Made by a program: the position numbers and the translations under genes
Assembly: GCA_947167715.1 (NCBI GenBank)
Contig: CAMVJD010000003.1
Location: 55,469 to 119,468 of the forward strand
DNA from: an uncultured Eubacteriaceae bacterium
GTDB lineage: Bacteria; Bacillota; Clostridia; Lachnospirales; CAG-274
DNA length: 64,000 bases
Direction: 5' to 3'
Part shown: piece after piece, positions 1-8,098 of the stretch
Numbering within the stretch: the stretch's first letter is position 1
Layout: each line of letters starts with the position of its first letter
Notes under the pieces: model-generated
What the model saw: the letters and a program-made list of their open reading frames with translations, nothing else
Databases searched by the model: none
What the model was told of the DNA's origin: nothing

Positions 1-2
1 CG

Positions 3-389
3 CTTGTAACCAAACTGTCGGCTGCTGTTTATGAAAATAATATTTATGATGATAATGCGAGTGTAAACATATACATTACAAAACTAAACGAGATAATGGA
101 TAGGGATTTGGAACAGTATATATCCAAAGACAAAAATTATGTAAAAAAGATAACCGTACCGCTTACGGATGCAGAGAAAACACTTATAAAGCAAAGAGCG
201 GCTCAAAATGGTGTTTCCGAATCAAAATATGCAAGAATGATGATGTTTTGCAAAAACAAATATATCTCTAAAAGAAGGCTTTTGCCTGTCTTGGAGGAAC
301 TGAATTACTCTATCAGAAAAATGGATCTTAAAGGTTGGAACATATCGGAAGTGAAAGGATGGATAATTAAAATATGGAAGTTATTGTAA
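3..389 (+). CDS. MobC-like relaxosome protein (5' end outside window)
   Basis: The reading frame is open from base 3, so the gene begins upstream of the window; an internal ATG at 96 is probably not the start. Residues after about 45 (KKITVPLTDAEKTLI, then GVSESKYARM) look like the ribbon-helix-helix DNA-binding domain of MobC-type accessory proteins, which bind oriT and help the relaxase nick it. The frame overlaps the downstream relaxase gene by 16 bases, the usual mobC-mobA arrangement with translational coupling. The part upstream of residue 45 is not recognised and could belong to a longer fusion. The family call rests on motif resemblance plus context. Confidence 0.6.
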   Translation, partial: LVTKLSAAVYENNIYDDNASVNIYITKLNEIMDRDLEQYISKDKNYVKKITVPLTDAEKTLIKQRAAQNGVSESKYARMMMFCKNKYISKRRLLPVLEELNYSIRKMDLKGWNISEVKGWIIKIWKLL

Positions 390-901
390 AAAATAAGCTA
401 GTTTCAAGAAAAGTCGGATTTAAAAATGTAAAAATTTATCAAAATCCGGGTGATGTGGAAAGATTGATAAAATATGTTATGGATGAAAACAAGAGAAAAG
501 AGCTGGATATATACGGCTGTATAAACTTAATAGAAACAGAGCCGCATGAAATGGCTATGGAAATGGAAAAGGTCAAGGAGATATTCGATAAACAAGAGAG
601 CTATCAGATAAAACATCTATGTGTGGATGTGGGAAAAACTCCGTTTGAAAAGCTTAAAAAGCAAAGGTTCATATACCTGTTTGAACGTGCGCTGGGATAT
701 TTCAGAGGCGTGCAAATAGTATATGCCCTGCATGAGAATACGGATATTTTACATATTCACCTTATACTTAATACCGTGGATATATATGGCGCTCGTCTTG
801 ATCTGAGTGATAATAAGATCAATGGATTTAAGGAAAATTTTAAAAAGATATTTGAAAAATACTATGGTAATGAGACCGTTCTTATGCTTTTGTTTTACTG
901 A
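374..901 (+). CDS. MobA/VirD2-type relaxase, short form
   Basis: The 175-residue protein resembles the catalytic domain of conjugative/mobilisation relaxases, which nick one strand at oriT and stay bound to the 5' end through a tyrosine. The three-histidine metal motif is visible as H120-ENTDIL-H127-I-H129, followed by LILN. Candidate catalytic tyrosines are Y22 and Y34 near the N-terminus. The gene starts inside the preceding MobC-like gene. Most relaxases carry a C-terminal helicase, primase or other domain; none is present here, so this is either a minimal relaxase or one cut off at its 3' end. No coupling protein or type IV secretion gene lies in the window, so mobilisation would need a helper system. 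Confidence 0.75.
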   Translation: MEVIVKNKLVSRKVGFKNVKIYQNPGDVERLIKYVMDENKRKELDIYGCINLIETEPHEMAMEMEKVKEIFDKQESYQIKHLCVDVGKTPFEKLKKQRFIYLFERALGYFRGVQIVYALHENTDILHIHLILNTVDIYGARLDLSDNKINGFKENFKKIFEKYYGNETVLMLLFY

Positions 902-1178
902 ATACTGTGCGTAAATCTGCGGTGCGCAGTAGTGCGGCGTTCGGTTGGTAAAAGCAGTAAATAAGCCTGTGGTAAGAATTGTCATATAATTTCGGTATCT
1001 TGCTATAAAATAATATAATACTATATTCTATTAATAACATATTAAATATTAAATATTAAATATATAAGTATATATATAATAATTATAGTATATTATTTAA
1101 TATTAATTATTAATATAATTTATAAATTAACTATTATAGTTATTAAATAACTTACAGTTTGAGTATAAATTGAGATAA
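902..1178. other. Gene-free, extremely AT-rich stretch after the relaxase
   Basis: About 280 bases have no convincing gene. Between roughly 1005 and 1152 the sequence is almost pure A+T, with three tandem copies of ATTAAAT near 1040-1062. Such a tract melts easily and lies right behind the relaxase, so an oriT or replication-origin role is possible, but no nic-site consensus was recognised. A short GC-rich hairpin (CTGCG/CGCAG) lies near 917-929. Confidence 0.4.
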
Positions 1179-1222
1179 ATATATCCTCCTGAAGACGATA
1201 TTAACCAAACAGGAGGATATAT
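1179..1222 (-). terminator. Perfect 13-bp hairpin downstream of the truncated nuclease gene
   Basis: ATATATCCTCCTG (1179-1191) and its exact complement (1210-1222) form a stem with an 18-nt loop. It sits just past the stop of the minus-strand gene ending at 1236. No clean T-run follows on the minus strand, so it may be a weak terminator. The stem contains a Shine-Dalgarno-like AGGAGG. Confidence 0.5.
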
Positions 1223-1235
1223 GTTTTGAAATTTA

Positions 1236-1955
1236 TTAAGATGATTTTACCATACAACGCTTTTGCCAAAATGCAATACCATAGCATAATATAGTTTCAT
1301 ATCCATCGGGAATGCCAAGTGCACATTCTTTTGCCTGTATCTGTTCAAGCGCATTATTGCAAATCGAAGGCATAGAATCTTTATCGGGCGAACGTTTTGC
1401 TTCGATTATCAATGCTCTGCGGTTATTTCTGTCCTTTAATACTATATCGGGGCGTCCAAGTCCATATTCCTTGTTTGAATCTACAGCATAGCCAAGTCCC
1501 GTAAATATACCCGCAAGAAATACATGGTAATAGTCTTCGTGATAATCGTTGTAGCTTATGGTTTCCCACAGAAATCCCGAAAGGAGTTCCGTGGCTTTTG
1601 CTTCGTCTCCGTTCCAAAGGGCTTGCATAAGTTCCGTTTGTTTCGCTTTTTCTATATTGTCATTAAACCATTTAACAACAGTATCTTCAAAAATGCCGAG
1701 TACCTCTTTGTTTGGTATTCTCAAAGTTAATTCATTGCCTTGCTTACTTGCATCGGCTTTTGTCAAATAACCTGTCATATACAGCATACTCCACAAATTT
1801 TCTTCTGTAGAATATAACTCATCATAAGTCAGATCATCGCAGATAACTTGTTCTATGGTGCCGCCGTTAAGAAGTGTTTCAAATTTGTCATTTACGGCAA
1901 ATTCCGTTCTGTCCACAAAACTTCTGATTATAGCACTATTCATGTCCTTTTTCAA
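1236..1955 (-). CDS. Truncated AAA-ATPase/PD-(D/E)XK protein, C-terminal part only (DUF1703-like)
   Basis: The 239 residues match the C-terminal half of the large family of AAA-ATPase-like proteins that end in a PD-(D/E)XK nuclease-like domain (DUF1703 type, usually above 500 residues). The nuclease motif is visible late in the chain as GLGRPDIVL, followed by ALIIEAKRS, giving the D...E-x-K signature. The N-terminal ATPase domain with its Walker motifs is missing; the protein begins where the linker region (FETLLNGGTIEQVI) normally lies. This is most likely a gene remnant, although the rest is intact and has a start codon. Full-length relatives are common in gut Firmicutes and Bacteroidetes and have no established function. 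Confidence 0.6.
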   Translation of the reverse strand: MKKDMNSAIIRSFVDRTEFAVNDKFETLLNGGTIEQVICDDLTYDELYSTEENLWSMLYMTGYLTKADASKQGNELTLRIPNKEVLGIFEDTVVKWFNDNIEKAKQTELMQALWNGDEAKATELLSGFLWETISYNDYHEDYYHVFLAGIFTGLGYAVDSNKEYGLGRPDIVLKDRNNRRALIIEAKRSPDKDSMPSICNNALEQIQAKECALGIPDGYETILCYGIAFWQKRCMVKSS

Positions 1956-2071
1956 TATTAAACATTGCAGATTTATTATGTGCGTTATTTAGTACCTTAA
2001 ATATCATTTGATAGGAGTATATTTCAATCATAAAAAGATATATTATCCCTGTGTTTAGAAAGGTATACCAT

Positions 2072-2108
2072 AACGAACACACCAAATCTGCCCGTAATTG
2101 TGTTCGTT
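2072..2108. promoter_or_regulatory. 10-bp inverted repeat before the resolvase gene, possible res/operator site
   Basis: AACGAACACA (2072-2081) is repeated as its exact reverse complement at 2099-2108, 17 bases apart, about 70 bases upstream of the resolvase start. A further related half (TTTACGAACAGG) follows at about 2155-2166. Serine resolvases usually bind such paired sites next to their own gene, so a recombination or autoregulatory site is a fair inference. Confidence 0.45.
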
Positions 2109-2177
2109 AAACACCAACTTTCAAAAAACGAATATGTCCGTAAATGGTCAGACCTTTACGAACAGGAAAGGAGAACA

Positions 2178-2801
2178 ATGAGCAGTCGTACTTACTACTA
2201 TGCACGGGTATCATCCACCGAACAAAATCTTGACCGACAGCTGGAAGCGTTCAAAGCTATGGGAGCAGATGACCGAGCCGTAATAACCGACAAGGCAAGC
2301 GGTAAAGATTTGGAAAGAGCAGGTTATCAAGCGTTGAAGTCAACGATTTTGCGTTCCGGAGACACTCTTGTTATCAAAAGTCTGGACAGGTTGTCAAGGA
2401 ACAAGTCGGACATCAAAGGTGAGCTGGAGTTCTTCAAACAGCAAGGCATACGGCTTAAGGTGCTTGATCTGCCTACAACACTTATCGATCTGCCTGAAGA
2501 ACAAAGCTGGATCTTCGATATGATAAACAACATTCTTATCGAAGTTCTTGCAAGTATAGCTGAACAGGGGCGTATTACTATACGTCAACGACAGCGTGAA
2601 GGCATTGACGCAGCTAAAAAACAAGGCAAACATTTAGGTCGAAAGCCTATGTTATATCCTGCCGACTGGGGAGAAAATTATCTTTTATGGAAGGAAGGTG
2701 AGATAACCGCAAACGAATTTATGCGAAGGACAGGGCTGAAAAGAACTACGTTCTACAAGTTAGTAAAAAATTATGAAGAGGTGGACGATATGAGTGAGTG
2801 A
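2178..2801 (+). CDS. Serine resolvase/invertase-type site-specific recombinase
   Basis: This is a small serine recombinase of about 207 residues. The catalytic serine lies in YARVSS near the N-terminus, followed by the LDRLSRN motif with catalytic arginines and the E-helix region LIEVLASIAEQGR. A C-terminal helix-turn-helix (TANEFMRRTGLKRTTFYKLV) gives site recognition. The ATG at 2178 is chosen because AAAGGAG lies just before it and homology starts there; an upstream in-frame start at 2100 would add an unmatched tail. The gene heads a tightly coupled cassette: its stop overlaps the next gene by 8 bases. It is probably a resolvase or DNA invertase acting on the inverted repeat at 2072-2108. 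Confidence 0.85.
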   Translation: MSSRTYYYARVSSTEQNLDRQLEAFKAMGADDRAVITDKASGKDLERAGYQALKSTILRSGDTLVIKSLDRLSRNKSDIKGELEFFKQQGIRLKVLDLPTTLIDLPEEQSWIFDMINNILIEVLASIAEQGRITIRQRQREGIDAAKKQGKHLGRKPMLYPADWGENYLLWKEGEITANEFMRRTGLKRTTFYKLVKNYEEVDDMSE

Positions 2802-3006
2802 TGAATTGATCAAATGCGATTGCTGTGGGAGGAAGATAAGCAAAAGCAGTGTGATTTCAGGGGTGAATTACGACCTTTTTACAAGCTGTTTTGATAAACA
2901 TTATACCCGCTGCGACAAGTGTAACTCGGTAATCGATGTAAATGATATTTATTGGCGTAAAGGCTGCAAGTATTGCAGTCATTGCTATTTTGAGGAAGGA
3001 GAATAA
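2794..3006 (+). CDS. Small double zinc-finger (LIM-like) protein
   Basis: This is a 70-residue protein beginning with GTG at 2794, with GAAGAGGTGG as ribosome site. It has two CxxC...CxxC modules: CDCCG with a later C/H set, then CDKC and CKYCSHC. The spacing resembles the fingers at the N-terminus of the next gene (CCECG, CDCCG, CEAC), so it looks like a free-standing version of that module. It starts inside the resolvase gene and ends two bases before the amidoligase start, implying co-translation. A zinc-binding adaptor role for the neighbouring amidoligase is inference only. Confidence 0.65.
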   Translation: MSDELIKCDCCGRKISKSSVISGVNYDLFTSCFDKHYTRCDKCNSVIDVNDIYWRKGCKYCSHCYFEEGE

Positions 3007-3008
3007 AA

Positions 3009-4100
3009 ATGGAACATGACATTATTGTATGCTGCGAATGCGGCGAGCCTTTATCACATGATGAGGCACTTGAATTTGACGGGAATACCTACTGCCAACA
3101 TTGCCTGGATGAGGTGACTTTCATCTGTGACTGCTGCGGGGAGAGGGAATATCTCGATGACGAGGTATGCGATGACAGGATAAGTCTGTGCAGGCGCTGT
3201 TATGAGCGGTATTACACCCGATGTGAGGCTTGCAATCGTTTGATTTATAATGACGATGCCTGCTATTTGAGCGATGACGACGATTATTCGTACTGCTATG
3301 ACTGCTACAACGAACGTGTCGGGCGAAGTATTCGTGAGTACAGTTATAAGCCGACGCCCGTATTTTATGGCGAGGGTACACGTTTTATGGGTGTAGAACT
3401 TGAAGTTGACGAGGGCGGTCATTCAAACGACAATGCAGAGGAGGTGTTTAAGATAGCCAACAGCGAAAAAGAGCATCTTTACATCAAGAGTGACGGGTCG
3501 ATAAACAGCGGTTTCGAGATAGTTACGCATCCTATGTCATTGGACTATCATAAAAATCAAATGCCATGGCAGGCGGTAATGGACAGGCTTATAGATATGG
3601 GCTATTTAAGTCACAAAACAAGCACCTGCGGACTGCACGTTCATGTCAACAGAAATTCTTTGGGAGAAAACTGTACGGAGCAGGAGAATGCCGTTGCAAG
3701 GATATTGTACTTTGTGGAGCATAACTGGGATGAGATGCTGAGGTTTTCAAGACGTACCGAGAGTGCCATGCAGCGTTGGGCAGCAAGGTACGGGACAAAA
3801 GGCGATCCCAAAGAACACATAGACAATGCCAAAAAGGATTATAGCCGTTACCGCTGTATCAACATTCAGAATTATTATACAATTGAGTTTCGCTTGTTCA
3901 GAGGAACTCTGAAGTATAACACATTTGTAGCCACGTTGGAACTCGTTAATGAGATTTGCAATGTGGCTGTTTCTTTGTCCGATGATGAAATGACGAAACT
4001 CACTTGGGAGAAATTCATTGACGGACTCGACAAGGAAAAGAATGTGGAACTTATCAACTACTTAGGCGAGAGAAATCTTTACAATGGAATGGAGGAATGA
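3009..4100 (+). CDS. Putative amidoligase with N-terminal zinc fingers
   Basis: The 363-residue protein has about 105 residues of cysteine-rich LIM-like fingers (three CxxC pairs sets) and then an Amidoligase_2 domain. Diagnostic segments are FMGVELEVD at about 125, the IKSDGSI region, GFEIVTHP, CGLHVHVNR and EFRLFRGTL. Amidoligase_2 proteins are predicted ATP-dependent carboxylate-amine ligases of the glutamine-synthetase fold; their substrates are unknown. The next gene encodes a class II glutamine amidotransferase, which could supply ammonia, a pairing known for this family. The gene stops just before the next start, so the two are coupled. The zinc fingers may bind a target macromolecule; that is inference. 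Confidence 0.8.
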   Translation: MEHDIIVCCECGEPLSHDEALEFDGNTYCQHCLDEVTFICDCCGEREYLDDEVCDDRISLCRRCYERYYTRCEACNRLIYNDDACYLSDDDDYSYCYDCYNERVGRSIREYSYKPTPVFYGEGTRFMGVELEVDEGGHSNDNAEEVFKIANSEKEHLYIKSDGSINSGFEIVTHPMSLDYHKNQMPWQAVMDRLIDMGYLSHKTSTCGLHVHVNRNSLGENCTEQENAVARILYFVEHNWDEMLRFSRRTESAMQRWAARYGTKGDPKEHIDNAKKDYSRYRCINIQNYYTIEFRLFRGTLKYNTFVATLELVNEICNVAVSLSDDEMTKLTWEKFIDGLDKEKNVELINYLGERNLYNGMEE

Positions 4101-4102
4101 GC

Positions 4103-5074
4103 ATGTGCTGTCTGTTTGGTTTAATTGATTACGCGCAATGTTTAAGCGTAAAACGAAAGGAAAAAATAATAAAGGTTCTATCAAGAGAAAGTGAAGTAAG
4201 AGGAACTCATGCAACGGGTGTTGCATATTTAACGGGAGATAAAATGACTGTTTACAAGCGTCCCAAAGCGGCTCACTCAATGCGCTTTAAATTTGACAGT
4301 AATCCACAGGTCATTATGGGTCATTGCCGTTTCACGACTCAAGGCACAGAGAAGAACAACGAGAACAATCATCCTTTTTACTCGGAAAAGTTAGGCTTTT
4401 CTCTTGCCCATAACGGCGTATTATACAATGATGTGCTTCTAAGACAGCAGGAGCATCTTCCAAAGCCCAAAATCGAGACCGACAGTTATGTTGCTGTCCA
4501 GCTTATAGAAAAGAAGAATACCCTCAGCTTCGACAGCCTGAAATATATGGCAGAGAAAGTTGAGGGTTCTTTTTGTTTTACCGTGCTTGACAGGAATAAC
4601 AATATCTATCTTGTAAAGGGCGATAATCCGCTTGCTGTCGTGGATGCGGGAGGTTATTATTTATACGCTTCGACCGAGGCCATACTTGCTTCTGCACTTA
4701 AAAAGCTTGGCATATATCACTTTGAGCAGATAAAGCTCGGCGAGGGCGAGATAATGCGTATCGACCGCAACGGCAAGCGTGTGAAAGATACCTTTGAATT
4801 TTCCGAACGGTTCTATGGCTTGTGGGGCAGATACGGCGGTTATTATAACTATGGATATTGGAACAGCTCCAAAAGCAAGAAGAATGACGAGTATATAAAA
4901 CAGTACACAAAAGACCTTATCGACTATGCCGCTTTGGTAGGTATCGACGAGGACACTATACTCAACCTTATTAAAGACGGGTTCAGTCTTGACGAGATCG
5001 AGAACATGATATACGACACAGAATATTATTACGAAATGGAGGCGATGTACGATGATGCACTTACTGAAATATGA
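4103..5074 (+). CDS. Class II (Ntn-type) glutamine amidotransferase
   Basis: The chain has the class II GATase signature: catalytic Cys directly after the initiator Met (MCCLFG), RGTHATG, HCRFTTQG, LAHNGVLYND and TDSYVA. These proteins hydrolyse glutamine to release ammonia for a partner synthetase. The start is set at 4103 rather than the in-frame ATG at 4097: only 4103 places the nucleophilic Cys at position 2, and GGAGG then lies at correct spacing. About 322 residues, longer than a bare GATase domain, with a C-terminal 70-residue tail rich in Asp/Tyr. It is flanked by the amidoligase and a DUF5688 gene that it overlaps by about 20 bases. Confidence 0.85.
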   Translation: MCCLFGLIDYAQCLSVKRKEKIIKVLSRESEVRGTHATGVAYLTGDKMTVYKRPKAAHSMRFKFDSNPQVIMGHCRFTTQGTEKNNENNHPFYSEKLGFSLAHNGVLYNDVLLRQQEHLPKPKIETDSYVAVQLIEKKNTLSFDSLKYMAEKVEGSFCFTVLDRNNNIYLVKGDNPLAVVDAGGYYLYASTEAILASALKKLGIYHFEQIKLGEGEIMRIDRNGKRVKDTFEFSERFYGLWGRYGGYYNYGYWNSSKSKKNDEYIKQYTKDLIDYAALVGIDEDTILNLIKDGFSLDEIENMIYDTEYYYEMEAMYDDALTEI

Positions 5075-5906
5075 TGATTTCAAAACGGCTCTGCTTAATG
5101 GGATAAAAAATTCTCTTCCTGTTGAGTATGGAAATTACAGCGTTGAGCTGCACAGGATAACCAAGGACAATCAAACTTTTGACGGGATATGTATGCTTGA
5201 CAAGAACGAGCATACCGCAGTTTCGCCCGTAGTTTACGCCGAAGAACTGTACAACAGCTACATTGACGGCACAAGTTTGGATAAAGTCATAAAAACAGCA
5301 ACAAACCTGCTGTTCGGTAATTTTGAGACTGCAACCGATATGGACCTCGATAATATCAAAGAAAACGTAGTTCCTGTACTAACAGCACAAAAACCGAATG
5401 AAAATACGATCCACATACCATTCCTCGATATGGAGATACTGTTCAGGTGGATAATTAAAAGGGATGAAAACGGCGTTTTCGGTACTATGATAACAAATGA
5501 AGTGGCAAAGGCCTTTGCACTTGACACGGATAATATTCTCGAAAAAGCAAAAGATAATATGAGAAAAATAATGCCCGTTTCCGTTATGCCGCTTAAAACT
5601 GCTATTCCCGAATACAAGTTCAGTTCGGATGATATTCCCGTATTTGTGTTAAGCAATAAATACAGCATAGACGGGGCGGCGTATATCCTTGATGAAATCG
5701 TTTTGCAGCAGCTTCACGATATTTTCAAAAAGGATTTTTATATCCTGCTGCCTTGCGTCCATGAGGCACTTATAATCCTAAAAGGTGTTATGAGTGAAAA
5801 CACACTTAAACAGGCCGCCGAAAACATAGCACAAAGTATAACAAACCCCGAAGAAAAACTTACATCCAGCTTATATAAATACAACGGCAGTATTTCATTG
5901 ATCTGA
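5052..5906 (+). CDS. DUF5688 family protein
   Basis: The 284-residue protein resembles DUF5688, a family of unknown function frequent in accessory DNA of Ruminococcaceae and Lachnospiraceae. Recognisable parts are the N-terminal GNYSVELHRITKDN block, SPVVYAEELYNSYIDG, and the C-terminal VFVLSNKYSIDGAA and FYILLPCVHEALI segments. Two ATGs stand in tandem at 5052 and 5055 behind GGAGG. It overlaps the amidotransferase gene by 23 bases and is the last gene of the cassette, followed at once by a terminator hairpin. A diverged copy of part of this gene lies just downstream at 6037-6128. Confidence 0.7.
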   Translation: MMHLLKYDDFKTALLNGIKNSLPVEYGNYSVELHRITKDNQTFDGICMLDKNEHTAVSPVVYAEELYNSYIDGTSLDKVIKTATNLLFGNFETATDMDLDNIKENVVPVLTAQKPNENTIHIPFLDMEILFRWIIKRDENGVFGTMITNEVAKAFALDTDNILEKAKDNMRKIMPVSVMPLKTAIPEYKFSSDDIPVFVLSNKYSIDGAAYILDEIVLQQLHDIFKKDFYILLPCVHEALIILKGVMSENTLKQAAENIAQSITNPEEKLTSSLYKYNGSISLI

Positions 5907-5911
5907 AAAAT

Positions 5912-5947
5912 GCCCCTTGCTAAAGTATTTTGACTTTAACAAGGGGC
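5912..5947 (+). terminator. Terminator hairpin of the amidoligase cassette
   Basis: GCCCCTTGCTAAAGT pairs with ACTTTAACAAGGGGC across a 6-nt loop, 15 bp with one mismatch, starting six bases after the DUF5688 stop. The T-run is poor, but the position and stability suit a transcription end. Confidence 0.65.
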
Positions 5948-6036
5948 TAATATTACTATGGCAGCATATAGATTTTATTTATTCCTTTGCCCTGTTTCAC
6001 TGTCGAGTGAAAATAATTTTGTTAATATATCTCAAA

Positions 6037-6128
6037 TTAAAACCGCCATACCCGAATACAAGTTCAGCTCGGATGATATACCCGTATTTGTGTTAAGCAA
6101 TAAATACAGCATAGACGGGGCGGCATAT
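6037..6128 (+). pseudogene. Duplicated fragment of the DUF5688 gene
   Basis: About 92 bases repeat positions 5593-5684 of the DUF5688 gene with roughly ten substitutions, many of them silent, encoding the same AIPEYKFSSDDIPVF segment. The flanks are unrelated. It is the leftover of a second DUF5688 gene or a partial duplication; a surrounding open frame from 5958 to 6161 is not a functional gene. Confidence 0.7.
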
Positions 6129-6188
6129 TACAGCTTTCTTTTTTGTTCGCCTATGTTATAAATCGGTTTTGATTGCCGTTTATCTGTT

Positions 6189-7835
6189 TTATGCGGTATA
6201 TACCCATTTTCCGCCAACCATGGTGCCAAGCACGGGAGCATCCTGAATATGCTCGGGGTCGCATTTGGTGATGTCATCGCCAAGTACGACCAGGTCCGCC
6301 TCTTTGCCGACTGTAATACTGCCAAGACGGTCGTCACACAGAAGCTGATATGCCTCGTTTATTGTGGTCGCTTCGATCATTTGCTCAATGGTGACGCGCT
6401 CTCCTGCGTTATGCAGGGTATCGGGACGGCCGGGAAGCTGTCGTATCACACCTTTTTGTATGCCTATCAGCGGATATGCAGGGTTCGTGACGGGGTAATC
6501 GCTTGCGGAAGTCACTACGACACCCGCATCGAAAAAGGACTTCATGGGCAGCTGGTTCTCTGCGCGTTCTTCTCCTATAACAGCCGCTATCATGCCGAAG
6601 TAGTCGGGGTCCATATCGAACCAATGAGGATCTGTGGAAGCTACGACACCCAGTTTCGCCATGCGCGGGATGTCTGCCTTATCTACCACCTGCAAATGTG
6701 TAACGGCGTCACGATAATCGTGCTTCCCGTTTTCTGCCTGTACCTTCTCGATAGCATCCAATGTCATTGAAAGAGCGCCGTCGCCGATAGCGTGGACGTG
6801 TACCGTAAAACCGAGTTCGTGTGATCTCTTGAACACAGCCGTCAGAGTTTCCATGTCAAGACGAAGCTGTCCGCAGTGCTGATGTTCCTGAGACCATGGA
6901 TCTGTGTAGGGCTCTTTCAGGTAGGCAGTCGAGGGATTGCCGGGCATTGTGCCGTCCAGCTGAAGTTTGATGTTGGTCAGTTCAAACATGGGTCCCTTGG
7001 TACGTTGTCTGAGTTCCGCTGCGTGTTCGATCTCTGCCAGCGTGTCATGGCCTTTTGCCTGAAATACCTGATAGGCGGCATAGACGTGCATATGCAGCTT
7101 ACCCTCTGAATCAAGCTGATGACAAGCTTCTGCGGCGTTGTCTGTACTGTCCCAGTTGATAATGGGATCCAGGATCAGGGTCTCTCCGTGTGCCAGATAT
7201 TCCTCCTGATAATACAGGAAGCCCTCCTTATACTGCTCAACCGAAAAAACTGTGAGAGGTTTCAGCAGATCCATTGCGCCCTCACGGAAAAAGCCTGTGG
7301 GATTGCCGTCTTTATCCCGCACGATAATGCCGTCCGAGACATCGGGCGTGTTTCTGTCGATGCCAAGACGATCCATAGCGGCATGGTTCACCCAGTAGGA
7401 ATGATGACCGATGTCCGCAAGAACGATAGGTTTGTCCGTCAGAGGGTCAAGCAGATCTGCGGTAGGGCCGTCGGGTCCCATATCGGGGGTGGGAATAAAG
7501 CCTGCACCTTGAATAACATCAAGCTCGGGGTGATTTTCTGCAAAATCTTTGACTGCGGCAAGATGCTCCTCAAGAGTTCCGAAAGGACTAAGGTGTACCG
7601 TGAAAAGTGCTTCCGTTCCGCCCGGAGCAACATGACCGTGACCTTCTCCCAGTCCGGGCAATATGATGCCGTTCTCATACCGCAGTTCTTCCGTGCTTTC
7701 GCCGATATATGCCTTTGCGCCCGCTTCGCTGCCGACATAGACAAACTTTCCGTCCGCGATCGCCACAGCTTCGGCTTTGGGTAACTTCTTATCAACGGTG
7801 TATATGTTTCCGTAAATAACCTTGTCTGCATTCAT
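6189..7835 (-). CDS. YtcJ-like metal-dependent amidohydrolase
   Basis: This 548-residue amidohydrolase belongs to the Amidohydro_3/YtcJ group, which includes N-substituted formamide deformylases. Visible parts are the N-terminal beta-sandwich strand (IYGNIYTVD), the metal-binding HGH after PGLGE, VHVHAIGDG, the SASDYPV aspartate region and the C-terminal closing strands with SITVGKEADLVVLGD. The predicted reaction is hydrolysis of an amide or related C-N bond; the substrate cannot be read from sequence. AAAGGAGG precedes the ATG at 7835. The gene is clearly more GC-rich than its neighbours and is transcribed against them, suggesting separate acquisition as cargo. No transporter or regulator is attached. 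Confidence 0.85.
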   Translation of the reverse strand: MNADKVIYGNIYTVDKKLPKAEAVAIADGKFVYVGSEAGAKAYIGESTEELRYENGIILPGLGEGHGHVAPGGTEALFTVHLSPFGTLEEHLAAVKDFAENHPELDVIQGAGFIPTPDMGPDGPTADLLDPLTDKPIVLADIGHHSYWVNHAAMDRLGIDRNTPDVSDGIIVRDKDGNPTGFFREGAMDLLKPLTVFSVEQYKEGFLYYQEEYLAHGETLILDPIINWDSTDNAAEACHQLDSEGKLHMHVYAAYQVFQAKGHDTLAEIEHAAELRQRTKGPMFELTNIKLQLDGTMPGNPSTAYLKEPYTDPWSQEHQHCGQLRLDMETLTAVFKRSHELGFTVHVHAIGDGALSMTLDAIEKVQAENGKHDYRDAVTHLQVVDKADIPRMAKLGVVASTDPHWFDMDPDYFGMIAAVIGEERAENQLPMKSFFDAGVVVTSASDYPVTNPAYPLIGIQKGVIRQLPGRPDTLHNAGERVTIEQMIEATTINEAYQLLCDDRLGSITVGKEADLVVLGDDITKCDPEHIQDAPVLGTMVGGKWVYTA

Positions 7836-7937
7836 AATTATTCCTCCTTTTATTTCATGATCCTATATTTTATAGTAAGCGAATTAAATAATCGGACTTA
7901 AGCTCGCTTAAGGCTGATTATTTATGAGCCACATCAT

Positions 7938-7972
7938 ATCGTGAACGTCGAAATATTTTTGACGTTCACGAT
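7938..7972. promoter_or_regulatory. 12-bp perfect inverted repeat between divergent genes
   Basis: ATCGTGAACGTC (7938-7949) and its exact complement (7961-7972) are separated by 11 bases. It lies in the 260-bp gap between the divergent amidohydrolase and excisionase-like genes. It could be an operator or a hairpin in a leader; no T-run follows. Confidence 0.45.
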
Positions 7973-8098
7973 AATTTTAACAAGAATTTACTAAATGTCA
8001 ATGAATAAGTATATTTTTTGTTAAAAAAACGCTTTGTTTTTTAGCATTGCTCTTATATTTGTTAACATTCTTATAAAAACAATACGGAGGCGATATAA

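Noticed and set aside
7119..7784. Long plus-strand open frame opposite the amidohydrolase
   Set aside because: No ribosome site or homology; it mirrors the codon pattern of the amidohydrolase gene.
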